In this document: one piece after another, positions 1-12,522 of the stretch
Layout: each line of letters begins with the position of its first letter
Numbering within the stretch: position 1 is the first letter of the stretch
Assembly: GCA_021014325.1 (NCBI GenBank)
Contig: CM037469.1
Span: 12,652,663 to 12,716,662 of the forward strand
Direction: 5' to 3'
DNA length: 64,000 nt
Origin: Plazaster borealis
Lineage: Eukaryota; Echinodermata; Asteroidea; Forcipulatida; Labidiasteridae
Notes under the pieces: model-generated
What the model was told of the DNA's origin: nothing
Database searches by the model: none
Seen by the model: the letters and a program-made list of their open reading frames with translations, nothing else
Position numbers and translations under genes: made by a program

Positions 1-1004
1 CGATAGGAACTGAAAAAAAATTGAATGGAATAATTTTTATGTTTTTGGAGATATGTGTTTTTAGATTGTACATCGACGTTTGCACCTAATTAAGCAAACG
101 AATTTCACTATTGACAAAATAGGGTATAGCAGTAGCACCCCCGCAGGCAAAGTGATGTTCGAGGTGAGGTGGGGGTGGGGCGGGGGTATGGTGTTGATAA
201 AAAAGTTTTAATAAATTTACTCAAGGGACATTTTTAGGAACCCTGTGTCCCATGTGGCATTGATCGTGTGGGTAACGTCCTGTTTCTAATCACATTGTGT
301 GAAAGTCAATTAAACAAAATGGCGCTCTTCAACTGGGCGCCAACTATACACACAACTGTTACCTTTAATTTTGTTATTGATAAACCACGATATTACACCG
401 TGGTTTATTTTCAATACATGAAACACCACACTTTCCTACTAGGAAGTATTTTGAAAGTATTGAAATATTGAGGCAAGTTTGTGTCTATTTTATGTATGTC
501 TTAAAAGGTAACAAAGTTTACAGAGCTGTTCCATTTTTATGAAAGGGTGTTGTAAATAAAAAAGTGGATATAATTTTGCACTGGCGGCTGTATCTTTGCA
601 AACGAATCACAAGGTAAACCATTTCCTCTTCTATGTTTACAATAGGTTGTTATTTCGTTCGTAATTGAGGAAGTACCGGTACACAATATGATACCGTATC
701 CCCGTATAGACACCTTTATATTCATAAAATGACCTCCAGAAAAAGTTCATGTATAATGCTGCGTGTTGTGCGTTTTTGATCACTCAATAATGAAGAAGTT
801 CTGTATGCGCATAAACATTGAGCGCAAACACAACAGCGAGAATTGTTTTCTTGTTTATTGTGACAGCAACAAAGTGAACAATATAATTGTTGCTCTAGTC
901 AGCCCTTTCTTTCGTTCTGGTACAACATACCCGCCACCTGATCGCAGATGAAAGACAAGTTGCAGTCTATCGCAAACAGACGGTGAAAATCACGGATACA
1001 GCAG

Positions 1005-1318
1005 GTAAGAATTCCGTTTTGTAGCCTGCATTGAGTAGGCTCAATGACTCATTGCATATGCAAAAATAGATAATCAATCTTGAGGAAATAAAAGTGAATA
1101 TTGTATTAACGGCCATAGATCGGGCTTTGAAGTATAGGCCTACTAATCACACGTTGTCTGACTATAATAATAACAACTGGGAACACCACTTAATAACTGG
1201 TGAATGGAATAAACATTATACCAAATAAAGCAACGAATAAATTGCTTTTTAGTTTTAGTTTCTGGCATTTTGCTGTGTTGGCAATATTATAACTTATATG
1301 CGGTTGTGTGTTTTCCAG
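1005..1318 (+). other. Candidate 5' UTR intron of exon 1 copy 1
   Basis: A consensus donor (gcag|gtaaga at 1005) is followed 314 bp later by a pyrimidine-rich acceptor (gtgttttccag at 1318). The same pair is conserved in unit 2 (donor 4163, acceptor ending 4476). No upstream coding sequence is seen, so the first exon ending at 1004 would be non-coding. Prediction only. Confidence 0.5.
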
Positions 1319-1520
1319 AGAATTGCAAGATATATCGTGCGACATACTAAGGCCGCTGTTGTTGTTTGGTATCTACTTTGAGTGTCCAGCCATTTATTTA
1401 ATTTTCTCACACTGTGATTGAGTCTTCAGTTGTTCGAGTTTGTATCTCAGGCAGAAGGACACGAAGTGTACATTAGTGTCGGATGCCCCTGAACCTCCCT
1501 GGTCCTGGAACATCATCACT

Positions 1521-2684
1521 ATGGAGGCCCCGAGGATCCACTTAACCATCTTGTTGGCTGTATGTTTGATTCTGCTGGGATTTTTAAGTAGTGTTGTATC
1601 AGCTGAATTGCAAGGAGATCTGTCATCTTATCACATTGCTTCATTCAGTAATCCTCATCCTCCTAGACCTCCCAATGATCCATCAGGTAACCACAATGCT
1701 AAATTCAATCATTTCACTCTATCTGGCCCTGATGGAGCTGTGTATGTTGGAGCTGTCAACTACTTATACAGACTGGATAGTTCATTGAATCTGCTACAGA
1801 ATGTTAGTACATGTCAAGAACTAGGAAGTAATAGATGTGATACATTCACCAACTACAATAAAATCCTGATATTAGATAATCAGAATCGCTTGATTACATG
1901 TGGAAGTGAGAATGGAGGAAAGTGTCAGTTCAGGAATCCAGATGATTTGACTGATGTGTTGTTTCAACCAGTGCCTAATGTTGCTGGTTTTGGAACGTTG
2001 TCCACTATTGGTTTGATTGCACCAGGAACTGATGGACCAACTGGACCAGGACCAGATGGAGGAGACTGGTTGTATGTAGCTGTGACTTTTGTTGTTGAAG
2101 ATGGATATAGACAAATCCCACCAGTTAGCAGGAGACTCCTTAGTACAGACGGGTTGTTGATATCACCAGTAGACACAGAGTTTTCTTCATTTACTACGTT
2201 TGATACTTCTTATACTCAGAATCCATTCCCAATAACGTATGTCGCTGGTTTCTCAAATGATGGATTCACATACTTCATCACATCTCAAAGGGAGGATCTT
2301 GGTAACAACGCCATTGTTTCTAAAATGAACAGAGTCTGTCAGACCAGTCCAACATTTGACTCTTACACAGAAATCACCCTACAATGCCAAGGATCCGATG
2401 GTAGTGTGTACAGTTTGGTACAAGCTGCTCATATTGGCCCAGCAGGTCAGGATCTTGCTGTATCATTAGGTTTGAATGCTGAGGACATGGTGTTGTATGC
2501 TGTGTTTGCTAAGAATGAAGGAGCTGATGGGAGTAGTGATGTACCTAGTGATCAGTCAGCATTGTGTGTGTTTAAGATGAGTGATATTTCAGATGCCTTC
2601 AAGGAAGCAGTCAGGGGATGTATTCAAGATGGAGATGACTACTCAGTGCAGTACTTGGAAGGATCCAGTTGTAATACAATACCA
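1521..2684 (+). CDS. Plexin exon 1, copy 1 (intact; signal peptide and N-terminal sema domain)
   Basis: An open exon of 388 codons starting at the ATG of MEAPRIHLTILLAVC, a hydrophobic signal peptide ending near VVSA. The sema part follows, with a FTLSGPDGAVYVGAVNYLY strand and cysteines typical of plexin sema domains. It ends in phase 0 at an excellent donor (acca|gtgagt at 2685). The frame is open upstream of the ATG to 1440, but without an ATG, and all three copies share the internal ATG, so I start there. No later exons follow within its own unit; the next compatible acceptors lie at 20971 and 21115, across copies 2 and 3. It is either an alternative or substitute first coding exon of the downstream plexin gene, or an orphan exon. 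Coding capacity is clear; use is inferred. Confidence 0.8.
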
Positions 2685-3507
2685 GTGAGTATAAGTATGC
2701 TCAGTTTCACTCAGTTTAAACCACAAATAAGGCAAGTTATGTGCTTATTTTAGATTAGGGGTATTAATATAGGTACCATCAGGGATAATGTTTTCAAGTT
2801 GAAAACCAGTTGGATGCAATATTCGAAGTATTTTTTTAACCTGGAACAAGTTTATGAAGATGTTATACTATGCGTTTATTTATTTGAAGCACAACCCATT
2901 TGGTTGTCAGTGATAAACTTTTTGTGATTTATTGGTGTACTTGTATAGAGACAATGTAGGCCTACTTTTGATATTAACGGGCTTTATTATGATTGGCTGA
3001 TGAACGGGCACGGTACCCCCCCCCCGCCCGGCATATCACACGCGTGTGCGAGACATTGATACAAGTTATACATGATTCGTTGCTACCTGTAACATGCAAA
3101 TTGTTTACGTCACAACGAAAGACTGAAACCAGCCTTTTATTTATACTAGTTTTAATTAACTGGCACAAAGTACTATGTTAACGGGTTTTTTTTTTTTTTT
3201 CAAGAGATCAACTGAAAGCCAATAACTTTCCCTACCCCAGACCCCTATCGCAATACAACATTTAATTATTGTTTATTGTCAAATTGGTCTGACATTTGAC
3301 AGTGAATCTTTAATTAATTGCGAAAACCAAACTATATCTATTTCCTTTTACTTCTTCGGGCTCATCATGGAAGGGCGGCGAGGTTGAGCAGGGGACTCCC
3401 CTGGCTTTGGTTGCGCAACTACAGCTAAGCTACCCGGTATTCAAGCCAGAAATTTAATATTTGAATACAAAAATCAGCATTCTGTTATAACCTGTGTACA
3501 TTGCTGG
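2685..3507. other. Non-coding sequence after exon 1 copy 1
   Basis: Begins with a splice donor and continues as intron-like sequence with a poly-T tract near 3187. Short ORFs here have no protein-like features. Its counterpart follows copy 2. Confidence 0.6.
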
Positions 3508-6500
3508 GCCCCAACTACACACAACTGTTACCTTGAATTTTGTTATTGATAAACCACGATATTACACCGTGGTTTATTTTCAATACATGAAACACCACAT
3601 TTTTCTACTAGGAAGTATTTTGAAAGTATTGAAATACTAAGGCAAGTTTGTATCTATTTTCTGTATGTCTATCAAAAGGTAACAACGTTTACAGAGCCGT
3701 TCCATTTTTATGAAAGGGTGTTGTAAATAAAAAAGTGGATACAATTTTGCACTGGTATATCTTTGCAAACGAATCACAAGGTAAACCATTTCCTCTTCTA
3801 TGTTTACAATAGGTTGTTATTTCGTTCGTAATTGAGGAAGTACACAACATGATACCGTATCCCCGTGTAGACACCTTTGTATTCATAAAATGACTTCCAG
3901 AAAAAGTTCATGTATGCTGCGTGTTGTGCGTTTTTGATCACTCAATAATGAAGAAGTTCTGTATGCGCATAAACATTGAGCGCGAACACAACAGCGGGAA
4001 TTTGTTTCTTGTTTATTGTTACAGCAACGAAGTGAACAATATAATTGTTGCTCTAGTCAGCCCTTTCTTTCATTCCGGTACAACATACCCGCCACCTGAT
4101 CGCAGATGAAAGACAAGTTGCAGTCTATCGCAAACAGACGGTGAAAATCACGGATACAGCAGGTAAGAATTCCGTTTTGTAGCCTGAATTGAGTAAGCTC
4201 AATAACTCATTGCATATGCAAAAATAGATAATCAATCTTGAGGAAATAAAAGTGAATATTGTATTAACGGCCATAGATCGGGCTTTGAAGTATAGGCCTA
4301 CTAATCACACGTTGTCTGACTATAATAATAACAACTGGGAACACCACTTAATAACTGGTGAATGGAATAAACATTATACCAAATAAAGCAACGAATAAAT
4401 TGCTTTTTAGTTTTAGTTTCTGGCATTTTGCTGTGTTGGCAATATTATAACTTATATGCGGTTGTGTGTTTTCCAGAGAATTGCAAGATATATCGTGCAA
4501 CATACTAAAGCCGCTGTTGTTGTTTGGTATCTACTTTGAGTGTCCAGCCATTTATTTAATTTTCTCACACTGTGATTGAGTCTTCAGTTGTTCGAGTTTG
4601 TATCTCAGGCAGAAGGACACGAAGTGTACATTAGTGTCGGATGCCCCTGAACCTCCCTGGTCCTGGAACATCGTCACTATGGAGGCCCCGAGGATCCACT
4701 TAACCATCTTGTTGGCTGTATGTTTGATTCTGCTGGGATTTTTAAGTAGTGTTGTATCAGCTGAATGGCAAGGAGATCTGTCATCTTATCACATTGCTTC
4801 ATTCAGTAATCCTCATCCTCCTAGACCTCCCAATGATCCATCTGGTAACCACAATGCTAAATTCAACCCTTTCACTCTATCTGGCCCTGATGGAGCTGTG
4901 TATGTTGGAGCTGTCAACTACTTAAACAGACTGGATAGTTCATTGACTTTGCTACAGAATGTTAGTACATGTCAAGAACTAGGAGAAGATAGATGTGATA
5001 CATTCACCAACTACAATACAATCCTGATATTAGATAATCAGAATCGCTTGATTACATGTGGAAGCGAGAATGGAGGAAAGTGTCAGTTCAGGAATCCAGA
5101 TGATTTGACTGATGTGTTGTTTCAACCAGTGCCTAATGTTGCTGGTTTTGGAGTTGTCCACTGTTGGTTTGATTGCACCAGGAACTGATGGACCGACTGG
5201 ACCAGGGCCAGATGGAGGAGACTGGTTGTATGTAGCTGTGACTTATGCTAATGAGGATGGGTATAGAGCAATCCCACCAGTTAGCAGAAGAATCCTTAGT
5301 ACAGACGGGTTGTTGATATCACCAGTAGGCACAGGGTTTTCTTCATTTACTACGTTTCATACTTCTTATACTCAGAATCCATTCCCAATAACGTATGTCG
5401 CTGGTTTCTCATACGATGGATTCACATACTTCATCACATCTCAAAGGGAGGATCTTGGTAACAACGCCATTGTTTCTAAAATGAACAGAGTCTGTCAGAC
5501 CAGTCCATTATTTGACTCTAATCACCCTACAATGCCAAGGATCAGATGGTAGTGTGTACTGTTTGGTACAAGCTGCTCATATTGGCCCAGCAGGTCAGGA
5601 TCTTGCTGTATCATTAGGCTTGAATGCTGAGGACATGGTGTTGTATGCTGTGTTTGCTAAGAATGAAGGGGCTGATGGGACTAGTGATGTACCTAGTGAT
5701 CAGTCAGCATTGTGTGTGTATAAGATGAGAGATATTTTCGATGCCTTCAAGGAAGCAGTCAAGGGATGTATTCAAGATGGAGATGGCTACTCAGTGCAGT
5801 ACTTGGAGTATAAGTATGCTCAGTTTCACTCAGCTTAAACCAAAAATAAGGCAAGTCATGTGCTTATTTATGAGGGGTATTAATAAAGGTACCATCAGGG
5901 ATAATGTTTTCAAGTTGAAAACCAGTTGGATGCAATATTCGAAGTATTTTTTTAACCTATGGAACAAGTTTATAAAGATGTTATACTATGCGTTTATTTA
6001 TTTGAAGCACAACCCATTTGGTTGTCAGTGATAAACTTTTTGACGGGCTTTATTATGATTGACTGATGAACGGGCACGCCCCCCCCCCACCCCCTGCCCG
6101 CCATATCACACGCGTGTGCGAGACATTGATACAAGTTATACATGATTCGTTGCTACCTGTAATATGCAAATTATTTACGTCACAACGAAAGACTGAAACC
6201 AGCTTTTTATTCATACCAGTTTTAATGAACTGGCACAAAGCACTATGTTAACGGGGTTTTTTTTTTCAAGAGATCAACTGAAAGCTAATAACTTTCCCTA
6301 CCCTGACATTTGACAGTGAATCTTTAATTAATTGCGAAAACCAAACTATATCTATTTCCTTTTACTTCTTCGGGCTCATCATGGAAGGTCGGCGAGGTTG
6401 AGCAGGGGACTCCCCCGGCTATGGTTGCGCAACTACAGCTAAGCTACCCGGTATTCAAGCCAGAAATTTAATATTTGAATACAAAAATCAGCATTCTGTT

Positions 6501-6520
6501 GTAACCTGTGTACATTGCTG
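3508..6520. repeat. Tandem segmental duplication, unit 2 (carries exon 1 pseudo-copy)
   Basis: Near-identical to 335-3507 with small indels, including a shortened stretch around 6290. It shares the 5' flank, UTR intron and exon with unit 1, which implies recent duplication. Confidence 0.85.
4679..5808 (+). pseudogene. Plexin exon 1, copy 2 (pseudogene)
   Basis: Very similar to copy 1 from the same ATG and signal peptide. Three lesions are visible by comparison: a 2-base loss near 5151 that shifts the frame just after the NVAGFG segment; an 8-base deletion near 5526; and a deletion of about 29 bases near 5808 that removes the exon's last codons and the splice donor. The sema sequence therefore lies in three frames and the exon cannot be spliced normally. 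Both the 5' flank and the putative UTR intron are preserved, so it may still be transcribed. It sits in duplication unit 2. Confidence 0.85.
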
Positions 6521-7335
6521 GTAACGGCATACTTTTAAAATCATTCTCTTCAGTACATAGACAAGGAAAACGTTGAACTTCATGAGGTCATTGCACTTTG
6601 CACTTTTTGTGACGTCAGAGTTCCAATAATCTATAACCAGGCTTTTTAAATTTGGTAAACCTAATTTAACGACAACGAAATGCCAATCTTTATTATCAGA
6701 TTTCTTGGTATAGAAATAATAAATATACTCTTCATTCTCAATAAACAAAATGATCGATGTCTGAGTATATAAGAACTGGGAACAAATTGAATGGAATAAT
6801 TGTATGTTTTTGGAGATATGTGTCTTTGGTTTGTACATCGACGTTTGCACCTAATTAATCAAACGAATTTCACTAGTAATTGATAAAACAGGGTATAGCA
6901 CCCTCGCAGGCAAAGTAATCTTCAAGGTGGGGTGGGGGTGGGGAGTTTGGTGTTTTTAAAAAAAAAGTTTTAATAAATTTACTAGTGGGACATTTTTAGG
7001 AACCCTGTGTCCCATGTGGCATTGATCGTGTGGGTAACGTCCTGTTTCTTATCGTCCTCTTTCTTTTCTAAGTCAAGTTAAAAAAATGGCGCTCTTCAAC
7101 TGGGCCTCAACTACACACCACTGTTTCCTTGAACTTTGTTATTGATAAACCACGTTACACCGTGGTTTATTTTCAATACATGAAACACCACATTTTCCTA
7201 CTAGGAAGTATTTTCAAAGTATTGAAATATTGAGGCAAGTTTGTGTCTATTTTATGTATGTCTATCAAAAGGTAACAAAGTTTTACCGAACTGTTCCATT
7301 TTTATGAAAGGGGTGTTGTAGATCAAAAAGTGGTC
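6521..7335. repeat. Start of diverged third unit
   Basis: Positions 6772-7335 resemble the beginning of the window and the 5' part of unit 1 (for example the palindromic stretch around a 'cgtggttta' core). Similarity fades after about 7335 and returns near 8880, just before exon 1 copy 3, so this is an older copy of the same block. Confidence 0.7.
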
Positions 7336-8880
7336 AAATACAGTTTTGTGATGCACTAATTTTCCAATAGCTGGATTCATAATGAAAGTGATAAAGCTTT
7401 GTGATTTATGATGCAATTAATTCACAACAAAACTCACTGATCGACTTCTGGGTGATTAACTCTGAAAAGTGATTAAGAGGGGCTCTAAGGTTTTGTGATG
7501 CACTAATTTTCCAATAGTATAGGATAGAGCCATAATTAAAACGGAGAAAAATCTCCAACCTCAATAAAAAGGTGTAAAATGTCGTTTTATTTTATACTCT
7601 TTTAGAGCGAAATTTGAAACATGACGTCATTGGTTATGAACAACAAGAAGTCCACGTCATTCCAAAGAGGAATTTATTGCGTCAGTCAAAAGGTCAATTC
7701 AATGCCTTTTTGATTGAATCCCATCAACATTCAGAAATGAACCACACATTTCCTGTCCAAAAATTAACAGACCAATATATTTGAAATATGACGTCATTAG
7801 ATGTTTTGGGATGTTTTCAAAATTTGCACTTGGAGGATAGGCCTATCAAATACAATGACATTTTACACGGACAGTGAGACCCTTTATTTAAAATGCGTCA
7901 TTTTAGTTCCTTGAATATAACCATCGGCATCCATTATAAATACTAATAATGGAGATGATTGGTAGTAAACCCATGGTTCATAATAAATTTTGATTTGAAT
8001 TACGCGCGAAACTCTGCACGAAACAAAACCAACGTTTAAAATTAATCCTTTCTGATGACTGTTCAAGTTGTTGTAGGTCCCAGTTTGTGTTGCTTTTAAT
8101 TACTGTGAACTGATCCAATTTTAGGACATTGGTGTTTACATCTTGAAGTGAAATTGTAGTTTATAGTTTACAGTTTGTGTACACAAATGTTATAATTGCG
8201 AAAACTATACAAGCTCATTGTTTCTTCGAACTCATGATGAGGGGCACCTTTATTTGCCCCTTTTCTGGTGGCTGCATGATGACGTCAGAGATTCAACAAT
8301 ACAGTCAACATTTTCGACACCATTTTCAGTTTTCATTTTCATTTTCAGTTTTCGCCATGATTAATCATTGTACATCTATTTTCATCCATTGCTCTAGAGC
8401 CATGAGTATTATGTATTAGAATGATTGTGCGCTTTATAAATCCATTATTATTTTCTGAAAACGCCCAATGCTCATAGTTCGCGGTGAATGCGAAATGTTT
8501 TTATGACCCCTCGATATGCAATGACGTGTGAACACAACTGTAGGATTTAAAAACATTTTTAAAAATAGATCTTTGTGTCAAATAAAAATGAACAAAAGCC
8601 TGCTCTCATGCCTGACCTTTTCTTCCAGTTGGGTAAACAGCACAGGGCCTACCCGCCACACTGATGTGTGTGGAAAGACTGTATTTTATTTGCAAGATAA
8701 TTTCCGTCTCGTAATCGTTGTCTCGACTGCTGAGTACTCTGGCTCTCTTAAATCGCTGAAATGTTTGACCGCCATCTTAAACAAAGTGTCGTTTTGTTAT
8801 TGCAGTAAGCTGCCGATAACCTGTTCCGATTCTGACTCAAATAACTCTTGAATCGCGGTAGCCAACATTATCCCAATCGA
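7336..8880. other. Intergenic or 5' flank of exon 1 copy 3; no gene seen
   Basis: AT-rich, non-coding. A 29-bp motif (beginning ttttgtgatgcactaatt) occurs at about 7344 and again at about 7493. A run of cattttcagtttt-like units lies at 8320-8350. No convincing ORF. A promoter for copy 3 may lie here but I see no decisive element. Confidence 0.5.
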
Positions 8881-9121
8881 AGCAATCCATAAATTGCTTT
8901 TCAGTTTAGTTTCTCGCAGACATTTTGTGAATGTTTTGTTTTGATTTGTGTGTGTTTTGGAGAGCCTTGTAAAATATACAGCGACAAAGTTACTCGTTCT
9001 GGAAAAGTTTGAGATCTTTCTCAAGACATGCGTTTGTGATATTGTGCCTGAAGCTTTGTACAGGCACAAGAAGAGAAGTCAACAAGTAATTTCTGATTCC
9101 CCTTTGTCGACAATTGAGACT

Positions 9122-9747
9122 ATGGAGGCCAAGAGGAGCCACGTAACCATCTTGTTGGCTGTATGTTGGATTCTGCTGGGATTATTAAGTAGTGTTGTAT
9201 CAGCTGAATGGCAAGGAGATCTGTCATCTTATCACATTGCTTCATTCAGTAATCCTCATCCTCCTAGACCTCCCAATGATCCATCTGGTAACCACTACAC
9301 TAAATTCAACCATTTCACTCTATCTGGCCCTGATGGAGCTGTGTATGTTGGAGCTGTCAACTACTTATACAGACTGGATAGTTCATTGAATCTGCTGCAG
9401 AATGTTAGTACATGTCAAGAACTGGGAAGCAATATATATGATACATTCACCAACTACAATAAAATCCTGATATTAGATAATCAGAATCGGTTGATTACAT
9501 GTGGAAGTGAGAATGGAGGAAAGTGTCAGTTCAGGAATCCAGATGATTTGACTGATGTGTTGTTTCGTCCAGTGCCTAATGTTGCTGGTTTTGGAGAATT
9601 GTCCACTGTTGGTTTGATTGCACCCGGAACTGATGGACCAACTGGACCAGTACCAGATGGAGGAGACTGGTTGTACGTAGCCGTGACTTATGTTGATGAA
9701 GATGGATATAGAGCAATCCCACCAGTTAGCAGAAGAACCCTTAGTAC
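9122..9747 (+). CDS. Plexin exon 1, copy 3, 5' part (interrupted)
   Basis: Starts at the shared ATG (MEAKRSHVTILLAVC signal peptide) and encodes the first 208 or so codons of the sema domain in one frame. It is cut at 9747 by a retrotransposon; the frame ends at a stop inside the LTR (9785-9787). The remainder is at 19619-20159, and the two parts add to 1,167 nt, a whole number of codons. An open frame continues upstream to 8948, but the copies differ there, so it is probably leader. This is the copy physically closest to exon 2, so it is likely the ancestral first coding exon. Confidence 0.85.
9744..9747. repeat. Target site duplication (left), gtac
   Basis: The gtac just left of the LTR start is repeated at 19615-19618 just right of the LTR end. 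Comparison with exon 1 copies 1 and 2 shows that only one gtac is present in the uninterrupted exon. Confidence 0.85.
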
Positions 9748-10871
9748 TGTGGCGGGCACAGACCGTTATCCAGTCTATGATTATTAACTCGGACCCTTTC
9801 CCTTGCTAGCTCAAGTTAAAGTCACTAAGCGGACTTAAGGCTGAGTGACGAGATTCGTTTGGGAGGAAGTATACCGCCCGATTATAAAAGATTGTACACC
9901 TCTCTGTCAGAGTACACACAGTTCCCTAAAATAATCACACAAATAGGACACAGTTTAACAATGACCTTGACCTCAAAAGTAATTTATTGACATTCACCTT
10001 CAACTCCAGAAGTTGGGCAAAATAACCTAGCCTGTAAGCACTTAGAATGTGAGTCCCCAAATTATCTACAAGTCATGTAAACAACTACCTAGCAATACTC
10101 AATACCAGTGAAAGGCAACACATACACAGAGCACCACGCCGCGGTTGCACGCCTAGCCCAGCGCAACACCAGCTGCCTTGGGCCTTGAGCACACAGCTCG
10201 GTCCCGGCAACAACACACGACCCGCTCCGCTACACAGCCCTCCCAGAATCCAGTAGTTGTCTGCCTCGCACACAGCGACGGCAACCATTGGGTCGTTGCA
10301 CTTAACCCAGTTCAACTACACCGCAGTACAGCTAGCTCCGGCTGATCGTCTTGTGTATTTATCACGACGATCGCCTGCACGCGCACAGCCTTAAATAACG
10401 CTGCCTAAAATGCACAAATACCGCCAAAATTCACACAGAAAATAACACACTCACGTCTCTGTTCTAATCTTCTTCCCCACAGGCTCCTTTTACCCTCAAT
10501 ATTACTCCCAATTTACACAAAGTAATGAATAACTCTCATATACTTACTATACTTGCTGCACTCAAATTTCTGGAACAAGTCCTCCCTGCAACCCAAAACA
10601 GCAGCTTTTATCACGCTTTCCTGAAAGCCATGTGCACGCCCAACAGCGCACAATATCTTACATAAACTCAACTAACTTCTTAAAAGTTACGGGCAACTAG
10701 CCCAACTGAACTACAACTACCGCACCAATCAGAGTTCACCTGACTTCTCGTGGCGGGAACTTGCACCTTGCACCAACCCTATTGGTGCAAGCTGAACACA
10801 TGACTGATGACGTCGTTCACATATCACGTGCGACGTCACATGACGAATTCAACTCATGCAATTCCATCACA
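9748..10871 (-). repeat. LTR, left copy (3' LTR of the element)
   Basis: 1,124 bp, starting tgtggcgggcac and ending ...catcaca on the plus strand, so it has TG...CA ends in both orientations. Compared with the right LTR it has one substitution (near 10271) and two 1-bp shorter runs (near 10581 and 10609). Confidence 0.93.
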
Positions 10872-11478
10872 AAGGCCCGAGCTTGGCCGAGTATGACCCC
10901 ATACTCTTAGCCATACCTAACACAAAAATGGAATGCATGAAACTTCACAAACTTTTAAAATACAATATAACACATAAGAAAACACCTTTAAGCCAATTAC
11001 GTATGCACAGAAAGTCCCCCTGAAACTTCACCTAAATTTGCTCATTAAATATGCACAAGTTTAACTCAAAGGAAATTTTCACCAATATTTGCTCGTTACG
11101 TATGCGCAAAGTTTCTAACATGACCAGGACTTTACACTTTATACAATAAAAATGGACTTACTTGATTTTACACAGAATACAACATGTGATCTTTGGCTGA
11201 TTACACTTGCATAGCTTCGTTCTTTACACAAAATCAAACTTCGTCTTAAATTACACATTTACACACTGATTCAAAAATTTACCTGGGATTCCTTACACAA
11301 TGATCAAAATGGACTTTTCGCTTATACATGGCAAAGATCAAGGCACTACGTTACATAAATAAACACTTATGGATATGAAAATAGACATAGAAAAATATAT
11401 GATGTACTAAAACCTGTAAATGCTGGCAAAAGGGATAAGATACCTTATGAACCATGGCAAGAAACTAATAGTAAGAAA
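10872..11478. other. Non-coding retrotransposon segment before the 3' LTR
   Basis: AT-rich, with no ORF and a loosely repeated 'ttacacaa / cgtatgcaca' vocabulary. The bases next to the LTR (10872-10890) are not a clear polypurine tract on the element's strand. Confidence 0.6.
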
Positions 11479-12284
11479 CTAATGACAAGGGAACCCGACT
11501 GGCTTGCCCTCCTCGTCAACCTGTACTTGATGGAAGTGTTGGGTGCGCGACTCCTCTCTCTTGATTACCCGGCCATCTAGGATGTACTCTGCGGTGATGT
11601 GTCGCTTCACTATAGCGAATCTCATCCTCTTTGGCAGTGGGGCAGCCAGGCCTCCCTCTGGGAACAACTGGGTAGGGGTCGGTCAAGGGTTGGTGCCGTT
11701 GAGGAGGCAGACGATGAAGTGGAGGATGAGGCTGCGGCTGCAGCTTCCTCATCTGCTCTAACATAGCCCGTGGTTTCCCACCTGTTCCGGGCAGGGCCGG
11801 CGACTTTTGGGATCGGGGCGGTTGGACTCATTTGCTCTTCTGTCTGAGCAGGTGGGGCAACTGTGGGGGCCAGGCTGTGTCCTGTAGCTCTGCCATCGGG
11901 GTTGGCGACAGAGATAACACAGCTACCTCCCTGCAGAGGCATCTCAACATTCTCTGAACGGGGGTCCCCAGCTGACTCCACCTCCACTCTGGCCACTGAC
12001 GGTTCCCCTGTCTGCAGTGCATCGCTGGCTCTTCTGTTAGACTCTGGGTGAGCCTCTCTGAGGTGGCGCATGATGGTCCCAAGTTGACCAGCTTTGTATG
12101 AGCAAAACTCACAGGACATGGTTCTCTCTCCATGCTGTGCCTCGATGTGCTGCCACAGGCCCGGCCTGTTGGGGTAGGAGTTCATGCACTGCCTGCATCT
12201 GTAACGCCGAGGTTTGGCGACCACCTTGCCAGCTCCTTTCTGCATCCTGACTGGTTTGATAAATATAGAAAGAAACGAGAGCAA
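11479..12284 (-). CDS. Retrotransposon accessory ORF with two C2H2 zinc fingers
   Basis: The 220-codon frame 12284-11622 has two adjacent fingers of the form CX2CX12HX4H: CRQC...H...H at about residues 31-53 and CEFC...H...H at about 58-80. These are followed by a Ser/Ala/Pro-rich region. A second frame, 11667-11479, continues with protein-like sequence (KRMRFAIVKRHITAEYI), suggesting one more frame change near 11660 and an original product of about 270 residues. It sits where env would be in a retrovirus. Possible roles are nucleic-acid binding or transcriptional control. It may have been captured from a host gene or be a lineage-specific accessory gene. No env features are seen. Confidence 0.7.
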
Positions 12285-12522
12285 GAGAGGGTCATTACTC
12301 TACTGCAACCAATCTCACAACAACTCTCCCAAATAAACCACTACGTACAACAACTTCAGGGGAACTTTCCCCTTCCCTTCAAAACTTAATTTTTGTTACA
12401 ATGCACTGTGACTTTAGCGCAACTACATATGGGAATTTTCATCCTTCCCGCTCAAAACACTAAATATTTACAACGATTGGCCCTAACGATACCTAAGAGG
12501 CAACCTGTGTGTTCGCCTCGGG

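Larger units (their letters stand above)
335..3507. repeat. Tandem segmental duplication, unit 1 (carries exon 1 copy 1)
   Basis: This roughly 3.17-kb block is repeated immediately downstream at 3508-6520 with high identity, including 5' flank, a putative 5' UTR intron, the coding exon and 3' intronic sequence. The junction at about 3507 joins the end-of-unit sequence (also seen near 6515) to sequence matching position 335. Sequence like 1-334 is also found at about 6772-7110, leading into the third, more diverged unit. Confidence 0.85.

Noticed and set aside
1440..1520. N-terminal extension of exon 1 copy 1 upstream of the ATG
   Set aside because: Open frame but no ATG, and the signal peptide starts at the internal ATG shared by all three copies. 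Treated as 5' UTR.
8948..9121. ORF extension upstream of the exon 1 copy 3 ATG
   Set aside because: Not conserved in sequence with copies 1 and 2, and it would place a long segment before the signal peptide. Treated as leader.
10085..10315. 76-codon minus-strand ORF within both LTRs (repeated at 18826-19056)
   Set aside because: Identical because the LTRs are identical. Composition is cysteine-rich by chance and no family is evident.
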